The notes under the pieces are model-generated. The model was not told the origin of the DNA and did not search any database. It worked only from the letters and a program-made list of their open reading frames with translations. A stretch of DNA of 64,000 bases, taken from NCBI RefSeq assembly GCF_003933745.1, contig NZ_RSEB01000002.1, forward strand, positions 434,001 through 498,000, given 5' to 3'. The translations under genes were made by a program, and so were the position numbers. Shown one piece after another: positions 8,221-16,485 of the stretch. Origin of the DNA: Glycomyces terrestris (GTDB lineage Bacteria > Actinomycetota > Actinomycetes > Mycobacteriales > Micromonosporaceae). Numbering within the stretch: position 1 is the stretch's first letter; every line of letters begins with the position of its first letter.

Positions 8221-8547
8221 GCCGTTTCCATGATCGCCTGAGCTGCATCGGTTCTCGCAAGGCAGCGGCTGATCGATCCTGGTGCGATCCGTTGTCCGGG
8301 AAGGCGGACGGCGGACCGGCATCACCGTCGTCGTCCACGCTGACACCGGTCGTCCGTCGGATGGATTCGGCGATCAGCGCCATGAACCGCCCGCCCAGGC
8401 CGCGGGCCCACAGGTGACCCGCAAGACAGGACCGGGTCCGGGCAACCCGGCGCGGGCCCGCCCGCCTATGTACGGTGCCGTGCCCTCGCCGCATCCACCA
8501 CCGCGGGCGGGGCGCGGCCCCCAGACCCGTCATGTGAAAGAGGCCCT

Positions 8548-9060
8548 GTGAAGAGCAAGGAGCAGCAAGAGGCCGAGTTCCGGTCGTTCGCGCTGGCCCA
8601 GCGCGACGCCCTGCGGCGGCAGGCGTACCTGCTGTCCGGGGACTGGTTCGAGGCCGACGACATCGTGCAGAAGGCGCTCACGAAGGCGTTCGCGGTGTGG
8701 CGGCGCATCGATCCGGTCGGCGCGCCCGCGTACGTGCGCCGGATCGTCGTGAACATGTACCTCTCGCACCGGCGCCTGGCGTGGGTCCGGCGCGAGCGCG
8801 CCAGCGACGACGTGTCGCCGTCGCGGTCCGAGCACCCGCAGGAAGGCGTCGATCTGCGGCTCGAGGTCGTGGCGGCGCTCGACCGGCTGCCGCCGCGCCA
8901 GCGCGCCACGCTGGTCCTGCGCTACTGGGAGGACCTGTCCGTGGAGGACACCGCCGAGATCATGGGCTGCTCCGCCGGAACCGTGAAGAGCCAGTGCGCC
9001 AAGGGATTGGGCAAGATGCGCGAGATCCTCGCCGACGCCGCCGCACCGGTCCGGGCATAG
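8548..9060 (+). CDS. SigE-family ECF RNA polymerase sigma factor
   Basis: A 170-residue sigma factor starting at GTG 8548. Region 2 is LRRQAYLLSGDWFEADDIVQ followed by KALTKAFAVWRRI. A linker with many Arg leads to region 4, VVAALDRLPPRQRATLVLRY with WEDLSVEDTAEIMGCSAGTV (the helix-turn-helix that reads the -35 element). Length and motifs match the actinobacterial SigE-like group. The next gene, 16 nt downstream, encodes a membrane protein whose cytoplasmic N-terminus probably holds the sigma factor, so this is a sigma/anti-sigma operon. Target genes are unknown; the secreted protein gene at 10768 is a candidate by position. Confidence 0.9.
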   Translation: MKSKEQQEAEFRSFALAQRDALRRQAYLLSGDWFEADDIVQKALTKAFAVWRRIDPVGAPAYVRRIVVNMYLSHRRLAWVRRERASDDVSPSRSEHPQEGVDLRLEVVAALDRLPPRQRATLVLRYWEDLSVEDTAEIMGCSAGTVKSQCAKGLGKMREILADAAAPVRA

Positions 9061-9076
9061 CTGAAGGAAGAAGGAC

Positions 9077-10582
9077 ATGGAACCGCAAGACGACACCGGG
9101 GCGCTGCTGCGGCAGGCCCGCCCGGACGCGACGCCGCGCGAGGCGCCGCTCGACCTCGACTCGATCCTGCGCGGCGGCTACCGCGCCCGCCGCCGCCACC
9201 GCGCCCTCATCGGCGGAGCCGCGACCGCGGGCGTGGCGGCCGTCGCCGCCGTCCTGGCGTTCTCGGTCGGCGTGTTCGGCCTGGGCGACGCGCCCGAGCG
9301 GCGCCAGGAGTTCCCGCCGGGCGACCCGCTCGGCTTCGACCCGGCGCAGGCCGGCTACCCGGGGCCGGCGCCGGACGTGTGGGACGAGCGCCAGCCCGCC
9401 CTCGACGAGGCGCTCAGGTCCGCCTTCGGCGACCTCGCGGTCGACGGGGGCTTCCTCGACGCGGACGCGCTCGACTACGAGCGGCCCGCCGACGAGGAGG
9501 TCCAGGACCGCATGGACGAGGGCATGGGCTACTACGCGGCCCTGGCCGAACTCGGCTACCGGGACCTGCCGCTCCAGTTCGGCCCGTGGAGCTCCGAGGC
9601 CACTGAGGCGCAAGTCCACCTCCTCGGCTACGTCGCCGGCGCCGGGGACGGCGCGCCGGCGGTCTTCGAGATCAACGCGCTCGCCCCCGGCGGCTGGACC
9701 GCCGAGCCCGGCCCGACCGGCACGGAGGCGTTCCCGCGGCACCTGATCTCCGACGAGCCGTCCTGGACCGGCGAGGCGCCCGAGTTCTCGACCGAGGAGC
9801 TCGACGACGGCCGCACGCTCATGGTCGCCGACCACGGCTGCGCCCTGGACGCGGCGGTCGTCTACCCGAACGGCTCGGCCCTGCGGTCCTCATGGGACCT
9901 CGGCTGCCCCGACGGCGCCGCACGGGAGCTGAGCGTCGCGGACCTGACCGAGGCGATGCTCGCGATGCCGCAGATCGAGTACGACACGAGCGCGCTCGCC
10001 CCGGTCGGCGACGTGCTCGACGTGCCGGACGGCTGGCCGTGGGACGAGGGCTGGGAGGCGGAGGCGGCCGGCGATGCGGCGGCGACGTTTGACGCGGCCA
10101 CGAACGCGCTCGGCGAACACCACCCGGGGATCGAGCTGCTCTCGTCCGGGCCCTCGCAGCGCGGCGACGAAGGCGGCCAGGTCGTGCACGCGTTCAGCGG
10201 GACCTACCGGCTGCCGTACGAGGACGAGGAGGACATCCCGGTGACGGCGGCGGTCACGTACTTCCTGCCGGGCGGGTGGCTGCCGGGGCTGGCGCCGGAA
10301 GGGTCCGGCGGGGCGCCGTACCTGGTGGCCTGCGGGCACTCCGACAAGGACGACACCTGCGAGGAGATGGAGGTCGCCGGGCGCACGGTCGTGACCCGGA
10401 CCTTCGGCGTGGGCGACTCGCACTCGTACGGGGTCTTGCTGTACGACCCGGCGGGCTGGGCGGTGGAACTGACCTCCGCCTACGCGGGGCACGTCGAAGG
10501 GGCGACCTTCGACGACCTCGTCGAGACGGTGCTCTCGCTGCCCGCGCCGGTCTACGACCCGGCCGCATACGCACAGGACTGA
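9077..10582 (+). CDS. Membrane-anchored protein, probable anti-sigma partner with a large exported domain
   Basis: A 501-residue protein. About 40 cytoplasmic residues (MEPQDDTGALLRQARPDA) and an Arg-rich stretch YRARRRHR come first, then one membrane helix (about residues 41-64, ALIGGAATAGVAAVAAVLAF). About 430 exported residues follow, very rich in Asp/Glu/Gly and without a family I recognise; cysteines at C-ALDA, LGC, CGH and DTCEE could form disulfides. The gene is 16 nt behind the ECF sigma gene, the position of anti-sigma factors in SigE-type operons. Such partners usually lack the zinc motif and bind sigma with a short N-terminus. The anti-sigma role is inferred from position and topology. 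Confidence 0.65.
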   Translation: MEPQDDTGALLRQARPDATPREAPLDLDSILRGGYRARRRHRALIGGAATAGVAAVAAVLAFSVGVFGLGDAPERRQEFPPGDPLGFDPAQAGYPGPAPDVWDERQPALDEALRSAFGDLAVDGGFLDADALDYERPADEEVQDRMDEGMGYYAALAELGYRDLPLQFGPWSSEATEAQVHLLGYVAGAGDGAPAVFEINALAPGGWTAEPGPTGTEAFPRHLISDEPSWTGEAPEFSTEELDDGRTLMVADHGCALDAAVVYPNGSALRSSWDLGCPDGAARELSVADLTEAMLAMPQIEYDTSALAPVGDVLDVPDGWPWDEGWEAEAAGDAAATFDAATNALGEHHPGIELLSSGPSQRGDEGGQVVHAFSGTYRLPYEDEEDIPVTAAVTYFLPGGWLPGLAPEGSGGAPYLVACGHSDKDDTCEEMEVAGRTVVTRTFGVGDSHSYGVLLYDPAGWAVELTSAYAGHVEGATFDDLVETVLSLPAPVYDPAAYAQD

Positions 10583-10586
10583 CGCC

Positions 10587-10618
10587 GGCCGGCCCGGGGC
10601 CGCGGCCCCGGGCCGGCC
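10587..10618 (+). terminator. Strong GC hairpin after the sigma operon
   Basis: A perfect palindrome with 15-bp arms (left arm GGCCGGCCCGGGGCC) and a 2-nt centre, four bases after the stop codon. There is no U-tract, which is normal for actinobacterial terminators. Confidence 0.75.
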
Positions 10619-10767
10619 CCTGTTCACGGTGCGCCCCAGCGGATGAGGCGGGCGGAGGTGATCGCCGGGATGGGGCGGCCGTGCCGGCTCCGCGTCGGGG
10701 GCAACCCGGTTCCGCTTCACGCACCTATGAACGTGGACAGGCAGATCGATGCGAATTTGGAGTGTTC

Positions 10768-12636
10768 ATGCGAGTACGACTGATAGGCGCCGCGGCGGTC
10801 CTCGCCGGGGCGGCACTGGTGTCCGTCCCGGCCGCGACCGCGGCCGGGGCCGAGGAACCCGAGGCGATCGTGGAACCGGCGGCCGAAGTAGCACTGCCGA
10901 CCGGCGAATCCGTCGGGATTGCGGCCGACGGGACCCTGGACCTCCCTGCGGGCGAGGCGTTCAGCGTCGGGAGGAACGCCTCGGGCGAACGAATCGTGGT
11001 CCCCGTCGACGCGATCGACGAGGTGGCCTCCGGCGAACTCGAGGCCGCCGACTTCAACGTGGACGCGCCCGGCGACGGCTTCGAGTCCGAGACCGAGACC
11101 GACGCCGAGCCGAACGTGACCGTGACCGGCGAGTGGCTCGACGGGTCCACGCCCGCCGCGTTCGAGGTGTCGTGGAGGCGGGTCGGCACCGACCTGGGCG
11201 GCGGACCCGAGTACACGGCGGACGGGACGGCCGAGCTGTCGCTGGAGCCGGGCCGGTACCACCTGGTCACGATGATGTACCAGGACGCCGAGGACGCTGA
11301 GTCCGATGTGGTCTCGGCGGTCCAGGAGATCCGGGTGGGCGAGAACCCGGTCGAGATCCTGGTCGACGGCTCAAAGGCGAAGCCGCTCGGCTTCGACCTC
11401 GACCGCGAGGCGCAGACCGAGAGCGTCATGATCGACGTCTTCAGCTACGGGCCCGACCACGAGGAGGGCGGCGGCGCCTGGCTCGGCCTGTGGGCCCAGC
11501 CCGGCGGCGACATGTACGCCGTCCCGACCGGCCGCCTCTCCAGCGCCGACGACGTCGGCTATGTGCTGCGCGAGGGCCTGTCGAGCCCCGAAGGCACCAC
11601 GGACCCCTACAGCTACAACCTGTTCCGGCACGGGACAGGCGGCTTCCGCGGCGACCTGACCCCGCCGGTGCGCGACCGCAACCTGGCCCGGATCGACATG
11701 GACTACCAGGCGCTCGGCGCCGAGGGCGTCTTCAACCGGCAGGAGCTGTCCGAGCACCCGGACTATCCCGCGGGCATGTACATCACCACCGGCGAGGTGG
11801 CGCTGCCGTCCTCGCGCACCGAGTTCTTCACGGCCGACCCGGAGGTGGAGTGGGAGCACCGCGCGTACTTCCCGTACGACGGCGGTCCGGGCTCGGCCTG
11901 GGACCTGGTGCACCACCGCTCAGGCGTCCTCGACGCCGGCTCGGTGCAGGACATGGCGTGGAACAACGCGCCGCTGTCGGTGGGGATCGACAACATCGGC
12001 CAGGACTGGCCCCCGGCGACGTTCGTGCGCTGGGACGAGTTGGGCGTCTTGTACTTCGGGCCGTGGATGTTCTCCTCCTCCGCAGGCGGCGAGGGCATCC
12101 ACAGCGAGTACCTGCCCGGGAAGATCTCCCTGGTGCAAGACGGCCAGGTGATCGCGCAGAACTCCGAGATCGGGCTCGGCCTCGACCCGGGCCGGGTCGA
12201 GGCGGGGGAGCTGACCATCACCGCGTCGGCCGACCGGAACGCGCCGTGGACGCCGCTGGGCACGCACTCCGAGGCCGCCTGGACGTTCGACTACGACCCG
12301 GCGGGCAACCCGGTCCTGCCGGTGTCGGTGGTCGAATTCGCGGCCTCGGGCATCGTGAACGGCGCCGCCGAGGGCGGCACCGTCCAGGACGTCGTCCTCG
12401 AGTTCGCCCAGCAGCCCGGCGCCGACGAGCAGGAGTGCGCCGCAATGACCTTCGAGGTCTCCTTCGACGACGGCGCGACCTGGACCCCCGTCCCCCTCGA
12501 CCGCGACGGCAACACCGCGACCGCCTCGCTGGCGCTCCCTGACGACGCCGCCTTCGCGTCGGTCCGGTTCACCGCCGCCGACGAGGACGGGAACACCGTC
12601 TCCCACGAGACGATCCGCTCCTACGCGATCGCCTAG
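10768..12636 (+). CDS. Large secreted protein of unknown function
   Basis: A 622-residue protein with a classical signal peptide (MRVRLIGAAAVLAGAALVSV then PAATAAGAEE, cleavage near residue 26). The mature part is acidic and beta-rich. It contains repeated sandwich-like segments (NVTVTGEWLDGSTPAAFEVS; EPGRYHLVTMMYQDAEDAES) and ends in an Ig-like unit (TFEVSFDDGATWTPVPLDRD to VRFTAADEDGNTVSHE). The C-terminal layout resembles the non-catalytic accessory region of large actinobacterial S8 peptidases, but no catalytic triad is visible. GTG at 10762 is an alternative in-frame start two codons upstream. It follows the sigma operon after a terminator, so it has its own promoter. Confidence 0.75.
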   Translation: MRVRLIGAAAVLAGAALVSVPAATAAGAEEPEAIVEPAAEVALPTGESVGIAADGTLDLPAGEAFSVGRNASGERIVVPVDAIDEVASGELEAADFNVDAPGDGFESETETDAEPNVTVTGEWLDGSTPAAFEVSWRRVGTDLGGGPEYTADGTAELSLEPGRYHLVTMMYQDAEDAESDVVSAVQEIRVGENPVEILVDGSKAKPLGFDLDREAQTESVMIDVFSYGPDHEEGGGAWLGLWAQPGGDMYAVPTGRLSSADDVGYVLREGLSSPEGTTDPYSYNLFRHGTGGFRGDLTPPVRDRNLARIDMDYQALGAEGVFNRQELSEHPDYPAGMYITTGEVALPSSRTEFFTADPEVEWEHRAYFPYDGGPGSAWDLVHHRSGVLDAGSVQDMAWNNAPLSVGIDNIGQDWPPATFVRWDELGVLYFGPWMFSSSAGGEGIHSEYLPGKISLVQDGQVIAQNSEIGLGLDPGRVEAGELTITASADRNAPWTPLGTHSEAAWTFDYDPAGNPVLPVSVVEFAASGIVNGAAEGGTVQDVVLEFAQQPGADEQECAAMTFEVSFDDGATWTPVPLDRDGNTATASLALPDDAAFASVRFTAADEDGNTVSHETIRSYAIA

Positions 12637-12642
12637 GAGGCG

Positions 12643-12672
12643 ACCGGGCCCGCCCGCGAGGGCGGGCCCGGT
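12643..12672 (+). terminator. Rho-independent-type hairpin
   Basis: Perfect 13-bp arms (left ACCGGGCCCGCCC) with a GCGA tetraloop, seven bases after the stop of the secreted-protein gene, followed by TTGAAAGG. Confidence 0.85.
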
Positions 12673-12821
12673 TGAAAGGAAACCGGAGCGTCTAGTCCGC
12701 TCCGCGGACGCCCCGGTGAGCTCGGGAACTGGATGTCGACCTGACCGACGCCGAGCCCTTCGGCCGGGCACGGCTCGAACTGGCGGTTGACACCGGCATT
12801 CTGCGGCCCTAGCGTGCCCGC

Positions 12822-13385
12822 ATGGAGTACTCCTTCGACACGCGCGCCGAGGCCGACCAGTACGTGGCCGAACACCACCCCGGCGCCGAGACCATGGAAG
12901 TGCTGACCGACGCCCTGAGCCACCTGGTCCTGCTCGACCGCGACCAGGAGATCGTCGCCCGCGTCTACGACTGGAGCGACGACAAGGAAGCACCCGTGGT
13001 CAACATCGTCACCACCCCGGCCGGCGAGTTCATCCGCGATTACGACCTGGTCGATCAACTGAGCGTGCTGCTGGAGGAAGCCGAGCCCGATCGCATTCGC
13101 GCCGTGCTCACCGAGCTGACCGTCATCGTCAGGGCCGGGTTGCCGCCGGTGTGGAAGACCGACTCCGTGAAGGGCTTGCTCGCGACGATCGAAACCCTCA
13201 AGGCCGAACTGGAGTCCGCTCTCGCCCTCGCCAGCGCCTTGGGCGACCATGTCGCCCGCGCGCTGTGGACCGAGCAGGCGGCAGCAGGCGCCACCCTCGC
13301 CGAGGTGGCCGGGCGCCTCTACCTCGATCCGGAGAAGCTCGCCTCGATGATCATGTCGGACCGGCGTCGCACGCTCGACTTGTAA
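12822..13385 (+). CDS. Hypothetical cytoplasmic protein with C-terminal HTH-like region
   Basis: A 187-residue protein starting MEYSFDTRAEADQYVAEHHP. The first about 70 residues are mixed alpha/beta (LSHLVLLDRDQEIVARVYDW). The second half is helical, with GLLATIETLKAELESALALA as a coiled-coil-like helix and a final HTH-like unit (AGATLAEVAGRLYLDPEKLA). I do not recognise a family. It lies alone, with a spacer upstream and about 440 bp without a gene downstream. Codon use is host-like. Confidence 0.65.
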   Translation: MEYSFDTRAEADQYVAEHHPGAETMEVLTDALSHLVLLDRDQEIVARVYDWSDDKEAPVVNIVTTPAGEFIRDYDLVDQLSVLLEEAEPDRIRAVLTELTVIVRAGLPPVWKTDSVKGLLATIETLKAELESALALASALGDHVARALWTEQAAAGATLAEVAGRLYLDPEKLASMIMSDRRRTLDL

Positions 13386-13828
13386 GAGGAGCTGAGGAAT
13401 CAGATCGGCTCGCTGCCCGAGGGATGACCACCGAGCGTCGAAGCGGCCGGTCTCGCGGGGCTGGCTTGATTCTTTAGCTTGCGTGCTGGTGAGGCGTTGC
13501 CTGCGTTGCGCGAGGGCCTTGTCGCGCTTGGTTTTCTTACCGGGGTCCCCGACCTTGGCCCCGACATCTCAGTCGGCCCGTTCCAGTTCTCACACGCGAA
13601 CTCGTGGAAGGAGCCCCGGTCTTCCCGCCCGACCGGGCCCACATGGCCATGGAGCCCTCCACCCTCATGCGCCCGCTGATCCTCGACCGGGTCGAATCCG
13701 AGCGGAACAACTATTGAGCAGTGGGTGACCGCGCACAGGGTTGCTGAGCACAGGCTTGCCGGGCACAGCCGTTCTATACTCCAAACGGTTCAAGCTATGA
13801 CCAATCCCGAAACAAAGGTGACAATGAC
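13386..13828. other. Intergenic stretch without a supportable gene
   Basis: Short frames on both strands carry no recognisable domain and no ribosome sites. The last about 60 bases are AT-richer (TTCTATACTCC, CAAGCTATGACC) and probably hold the promoter of the following secreted-protein gene; AAAGGTGA lies just before its ATG. Confidence 0.5.
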
Positions 13829-14206
13829 ATGAAGAAGATCTTCTTCGCAATGGCGACCATCGCGGCCGCCGTCGTCTTCTCCCTCTCCTCGACCGCCGCT
13901 GCCTCGGCCGAGACACTGCAAGCGGCACCCGCGCCGGCCGGCGTCTCGGCCGCATCGGCCGATGTCGACGCCCAGCAGAGCTGCCGGGCCCGGTTCGCGG
14001 ACAACGTCAGCCACCGGGCCAGCGCGAGCTCGGGTTCCACGAGCCTCGGCGTCATCCCGGCCAACACCTGGGTGCCGGCCTCGTGCACCGTCGACACCGG
14101 CGACGACTACACGGCCTGCGGCCAGACCACCTTCTACTGGCTCCGCGTCTACTGGAACGGCAGCTGGGGCTACTCCGTCTACAGCTGCCTCAGCAACTGG
14201 GAGTAG
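13829..14206 (+). CDS. Small secreted SH3-like protein
   Basis: A 125-residue protein. The signal peptide is MKKIFFAMATIAAAVVFSLS followed by STAAASA (cleavage near residue 28). The mature domain has CRARFADNVSHRASAS, TSLGVIPANTWVPASC, YTACGQTTFYWLRVYWNG and YSCLSNW, a pattern of turn-rich strands with four cysteines that resembles bacterial SH3 domains. Such small exported proteins are frequent in actinomycetes; binding to cell wall is possible but not shown. A strong terminator follows. The gene lies within the tRNA-bounded element. Confidence 0.75.
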   Translation: MKKIFFAMATIAAAVVFSLSSTAAASAETLQAAPAPAGVSAASADVDAQQSCRARFADNVSHRASASSGSTSLGVIPANTWVPASCTVDTGDDYTACGQTTFYWLRVYWNGSWGYSVYSCLSNWE

Positions 14207-14240
14207 GCCTGTCACCGTCTGACCGACCACAGCAACCCGA

Positions 14241-14272
14241 ATAGGCCCGAGCGCTCACGCGCTCGGGCCTAT
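14241..14272 (+). terminator. Terminator after small secreted protein
   Basis: Perfect 14-bp arms (ATAGGCCCGAGCGC) with loop TCAC, 35 bases after the stop codon. Confidence 0.85.
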
Positions 14273-14333
14273 CCGCTGCCTTACCCTGGCGCTCCCCTTG
14301 CCCCCTGCCCCACGAACGCACAAGGAACTCTTC

Positions 14334-14700
14334 TCAACCTAGCCGGAAGTACAGCCCTGAAGCGGCCGACCGGAGGGGCGCGATGAGGCTGACGTCGTGG
14401 AGGGCGCAGCAGACTTCGGCGGACGTCCCAGGGCGGGTGTCGCCTCCGGCGGCGACGCGGTTGATCAGTAGACCGGCTCGTACTCCATCCGCTCGCGCGA
14501 GGGCACGAGAAGCATGAAGGAACGGTAGAGCCGATCGCTCGCGTCTGGGTAGCGCATTCTGGCAGCGGCGTTTTCGTCCTCGGCGATGTCCATGCGCTCG
14601 AAGACCCCGGCGAGACCCAGATGATCCATGAACGCGGCGGCGAACTCGGCCAGCCCTCTTGACAGGGCACCTCCTTCAAGTCGGGGGCCAAGGGCCAACC
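14334..14700 (-). pseudogene. Decayed fragment of a hypothetical accessory-element gene
   Basis: Leftward reading gives GLAEFAAAFMDHLGLAGVFE, RMDIAEDENAAARMRYPDAS and DRLYRSFMLLVPSRERMEYE then PVY and a stop at 14465. A shifted frame continues RVAAGGDTRPGTSAEVCCAL, HDVSLIAPLRSAASGLYFRL. Joined, this matches a type of hypothetical protein I associate with actinobacterial plasmids and integrative elements, truncated at both ends with a frameshift. Function is unknown. Confidence 0.5.
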
Positions 14701-15139
14701 CAGGGACCTGCGGGAGGCGCGCGATGACCCGCCGTCCTTCCCCGACAGAGCTCCCGGCCCACCCGCTCCCGAAGGTCATGACCGCCACCGAGATGTCCCG
14801 CCACTGGCTCGACCGCGAGGTCACCCCGCTCTCCCCGATCCTCGACATGACCGTCAAGTACGCGGCCATTGGTGGAACCTCGACGGCACCAACGCCTGGG
14901 TCCGCGCCACCGACCCCAGCGCCATCGCCCTCTACGAAGCCACCCAGAAACGGGCGACCGAGGCGCTCGCCCTAATTCTGCGGAAACTACGCCCGAAGCC
15001 GCATAGGGGGAGGTGCAAGGTGCACCGTCTCATCGAAGTATTTCTTGACCGCGAGCTAGCTCCGATAGTCCAAGATGGAGTTGATGCCTCGGCGACGCTT
15101 CGGCATGGCTGCCAACATGATGGCGGCTCCAACACGGAC
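14701..15139. other. Degenerate stretch left of the CRISPR array
   Basis: On the plus strand about 14778-15000 there are broken coding traces (TATEMSRHWLDREVTPLSPI, then in another frame NLDGTNAWVRATDPSAIALY and EATQKRATEALALILRKLRP). They look like the decayed end of an unknown gene. Nothing intact is present, and no AT-rich leader is seen next to the array. Confidence 0.4.
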
Positions 15140-15774
15140 GGAAATCCTGTGTGTGGAGAGCGGAACGACGCCATCGACGCGGACCTAAGCCACACGGAAC
15201 ACCTCCACGTCCGAGGAGATCAGACGCCGCCATCGGCGGGCGCGAACTCCTTCTCCGGAACACCTCCATGTCCGTGGAGATCAGCCCATCTACCGCGAGA
15301 TACCCGGCAAGTGCCACGGAACACCTCCATGTCCGTGGAGATCAGCACCGCCCATGCGGGGAGGACCGGGAGCACGACGGAACACCTCCACATCCGTGGA
15401 GATCAGGGGGGTGGTGCGGCCGGGCCGGGTCGGCCCCTCGGAACACCTCCACGTCCGTGGAGATCAGGCCTCGGCCTCGGCGAGGAGTTCCTCGGTGTCC
15501 GGAACACCTCCACGGACGTGGAGGTGTTCCGACCTGCGCGAAGTGCGGGCGCACCGGCACCCGCTGCTCTCCACGGACGTGGAGGTGTTCCGGTCGTCGA
15601 GCTGGATGCGCTTCGGGCCTTGATCTGCTCTCCACGGACGTGGAGGTGTTCCGTCGACGGTGCCGGTCTGGTTGAGGGAGATACCCTGCTCTCCACGGAC
15701 ATGGAGGTGTTCCGGACGACCCGGACGCCGAGTACAACAAGACGACCTGCTCTCCACGGACGTGGAGGTGTTCC
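15140..15774. CRISPR. Type I-E-like CRISPR array made of two oppositely oriented arms
   Basis: Ten 28-nt repeats with nine 33-nt spacers, all spacers exactly 33 nt. Left-arm repeats start at 15196, 15257, 15318, 15379 and 15440 and read GGAACACCTCCACG plus TCCGTGGAGATCAG. Right-arm repeats start at 15564, 15625, 15686 and 15747 and are the reverse complement, ending in GAGCAG instead of GATCAG. Between the arms, 15501-15530 is a 30-nt hybrid with two 14-bp inverted arms around GA. A decayed repeat at 15140-15163 lies one spacer length before the first repeat. By comparison with actinobacterial I-E repeats the transcription sense is CTGCTCTCCACGGACGTGGA..., so both arms would run outward from the centre. 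No cas genes are in the window. Confidence 0.93.
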
Positions 15775-15789
15775 GGTTCAGGACTCCGC

Positions 15790-16033
15790 TTACTTGACGG
15801 TGAGGTTCGGCAGCCAGTGTTGCTTGACGTAGTCGCGGAAGCTGATGCGGCCTCGAACGAGGTGGGTGCCCGCGGCCCTCGCGAATCCCCGCCTTGGTGG
15901 CGCGCCACTAGGTGACCGCTTCCTTCTGGGTTCTGTAGGTGCCGTCGGACCGGCAATTTCCATCCGCATCGCGGTACATGGCGAGGCACCGACGACGGCC
16001 ATCCTTGGTGAATCTCCTCTCGCAATAACCCAC
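15790..16033 (-). pseudogene. Truncated tyrosine-type integrase, N-terminal part
   Basis: From GTG 16033 leftward the frame reads ERRFTKDGRRRCLAMYRDAD, GNCRSDGTYRTQKEAVT, a TAG at 15908-15910, WRATKAGIREGRG. After a frameshift it continues GRISFRDYVKQHWLPNLTVK and stops at 15790. This is the typical N-terminus of actinobacterial phage/ICE integrases (arm-binding domain, then the FRDYVKQHWLP start of the core-binding domain). The catalytic domain with its R-H-R-Y residues is absent. The fragment ends 16 bp from the last CRISPR repeat and lies 156 bp from the right att copy, so it is the probable former integrase of the element. Confidence 0.75.
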
Positions 16034-16188
16034 GGGTCGGGCTCTCCTTGCTGGTCTCGCGCTGGTCAGGCGCGACCGGGATTCAAGTACCCGCAGGTAC
16101 GAGCCGGTATGGTTCCGAGTCGTATTTCCGCAGGTCGGAGGCTAACTGACCGTGAGTTTTCCCTGTTCACATAGGGCTCTCGCAAGTT

Positions 16189-16219
16189 AGGGGTCGCAGG
16201 TTCGAATCCTGTCGCCCCG
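16189..16219 (+). other. Putative right att site (tRNA-Pro 3'-end copy)
   Basis: AGGGGTCGCAGGTTCGAATC begins a 26-nt exact copy of the tRNA-Pro 3' end, extended to 31 nt with one T-to-C change. The D arm and anticodon arm are missing, so this is not a second tRNA gene. Confidence 0.6.
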
Positions 16220-16485
16220 CTAACAAACCGCAGGTCAATGGCGGTGCCCCTCAATCAAGCTGGGTGGCGCAACTGGTCTCCGTTGCTCATTCGTTGGTCC
16301 AGATCGACCAGGATCCCCCTGGAACGTTGGTCATGAGTTGCGTCGTCGGGGGCGACCTCGATCGCCTCCTTGGTGTGCGCCTCCGAGGGGTCGATCTCGT
16401 AGGCGTAGGCGTCGACGGCGAGGCCCGTGTGTCGTTTGTTCTGCCTGTGTGGACTGAGAGTGCGTGGAACCCGGCCGTATCCTAG

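Noticed and set aside
13479-13728. Overlapping plus-strand frames in the gap before the small secreted protein
   Set aside because: No domain, no ribosome site and weak coding character; treated as intergenic.
14465-14869. 134-codon minus-strand frame as an intact gene
   Set aside because: Only its second half shows protein character and it stops early; the continuation is in another frame, so it was recorded as a decayed fragment.
16189-16219. Possible second tRNA gene
   Set aside because: Only the T arm and acceptor 3' half are present; no D arm, anticodon arm or 5' acceptor strand precedes it.
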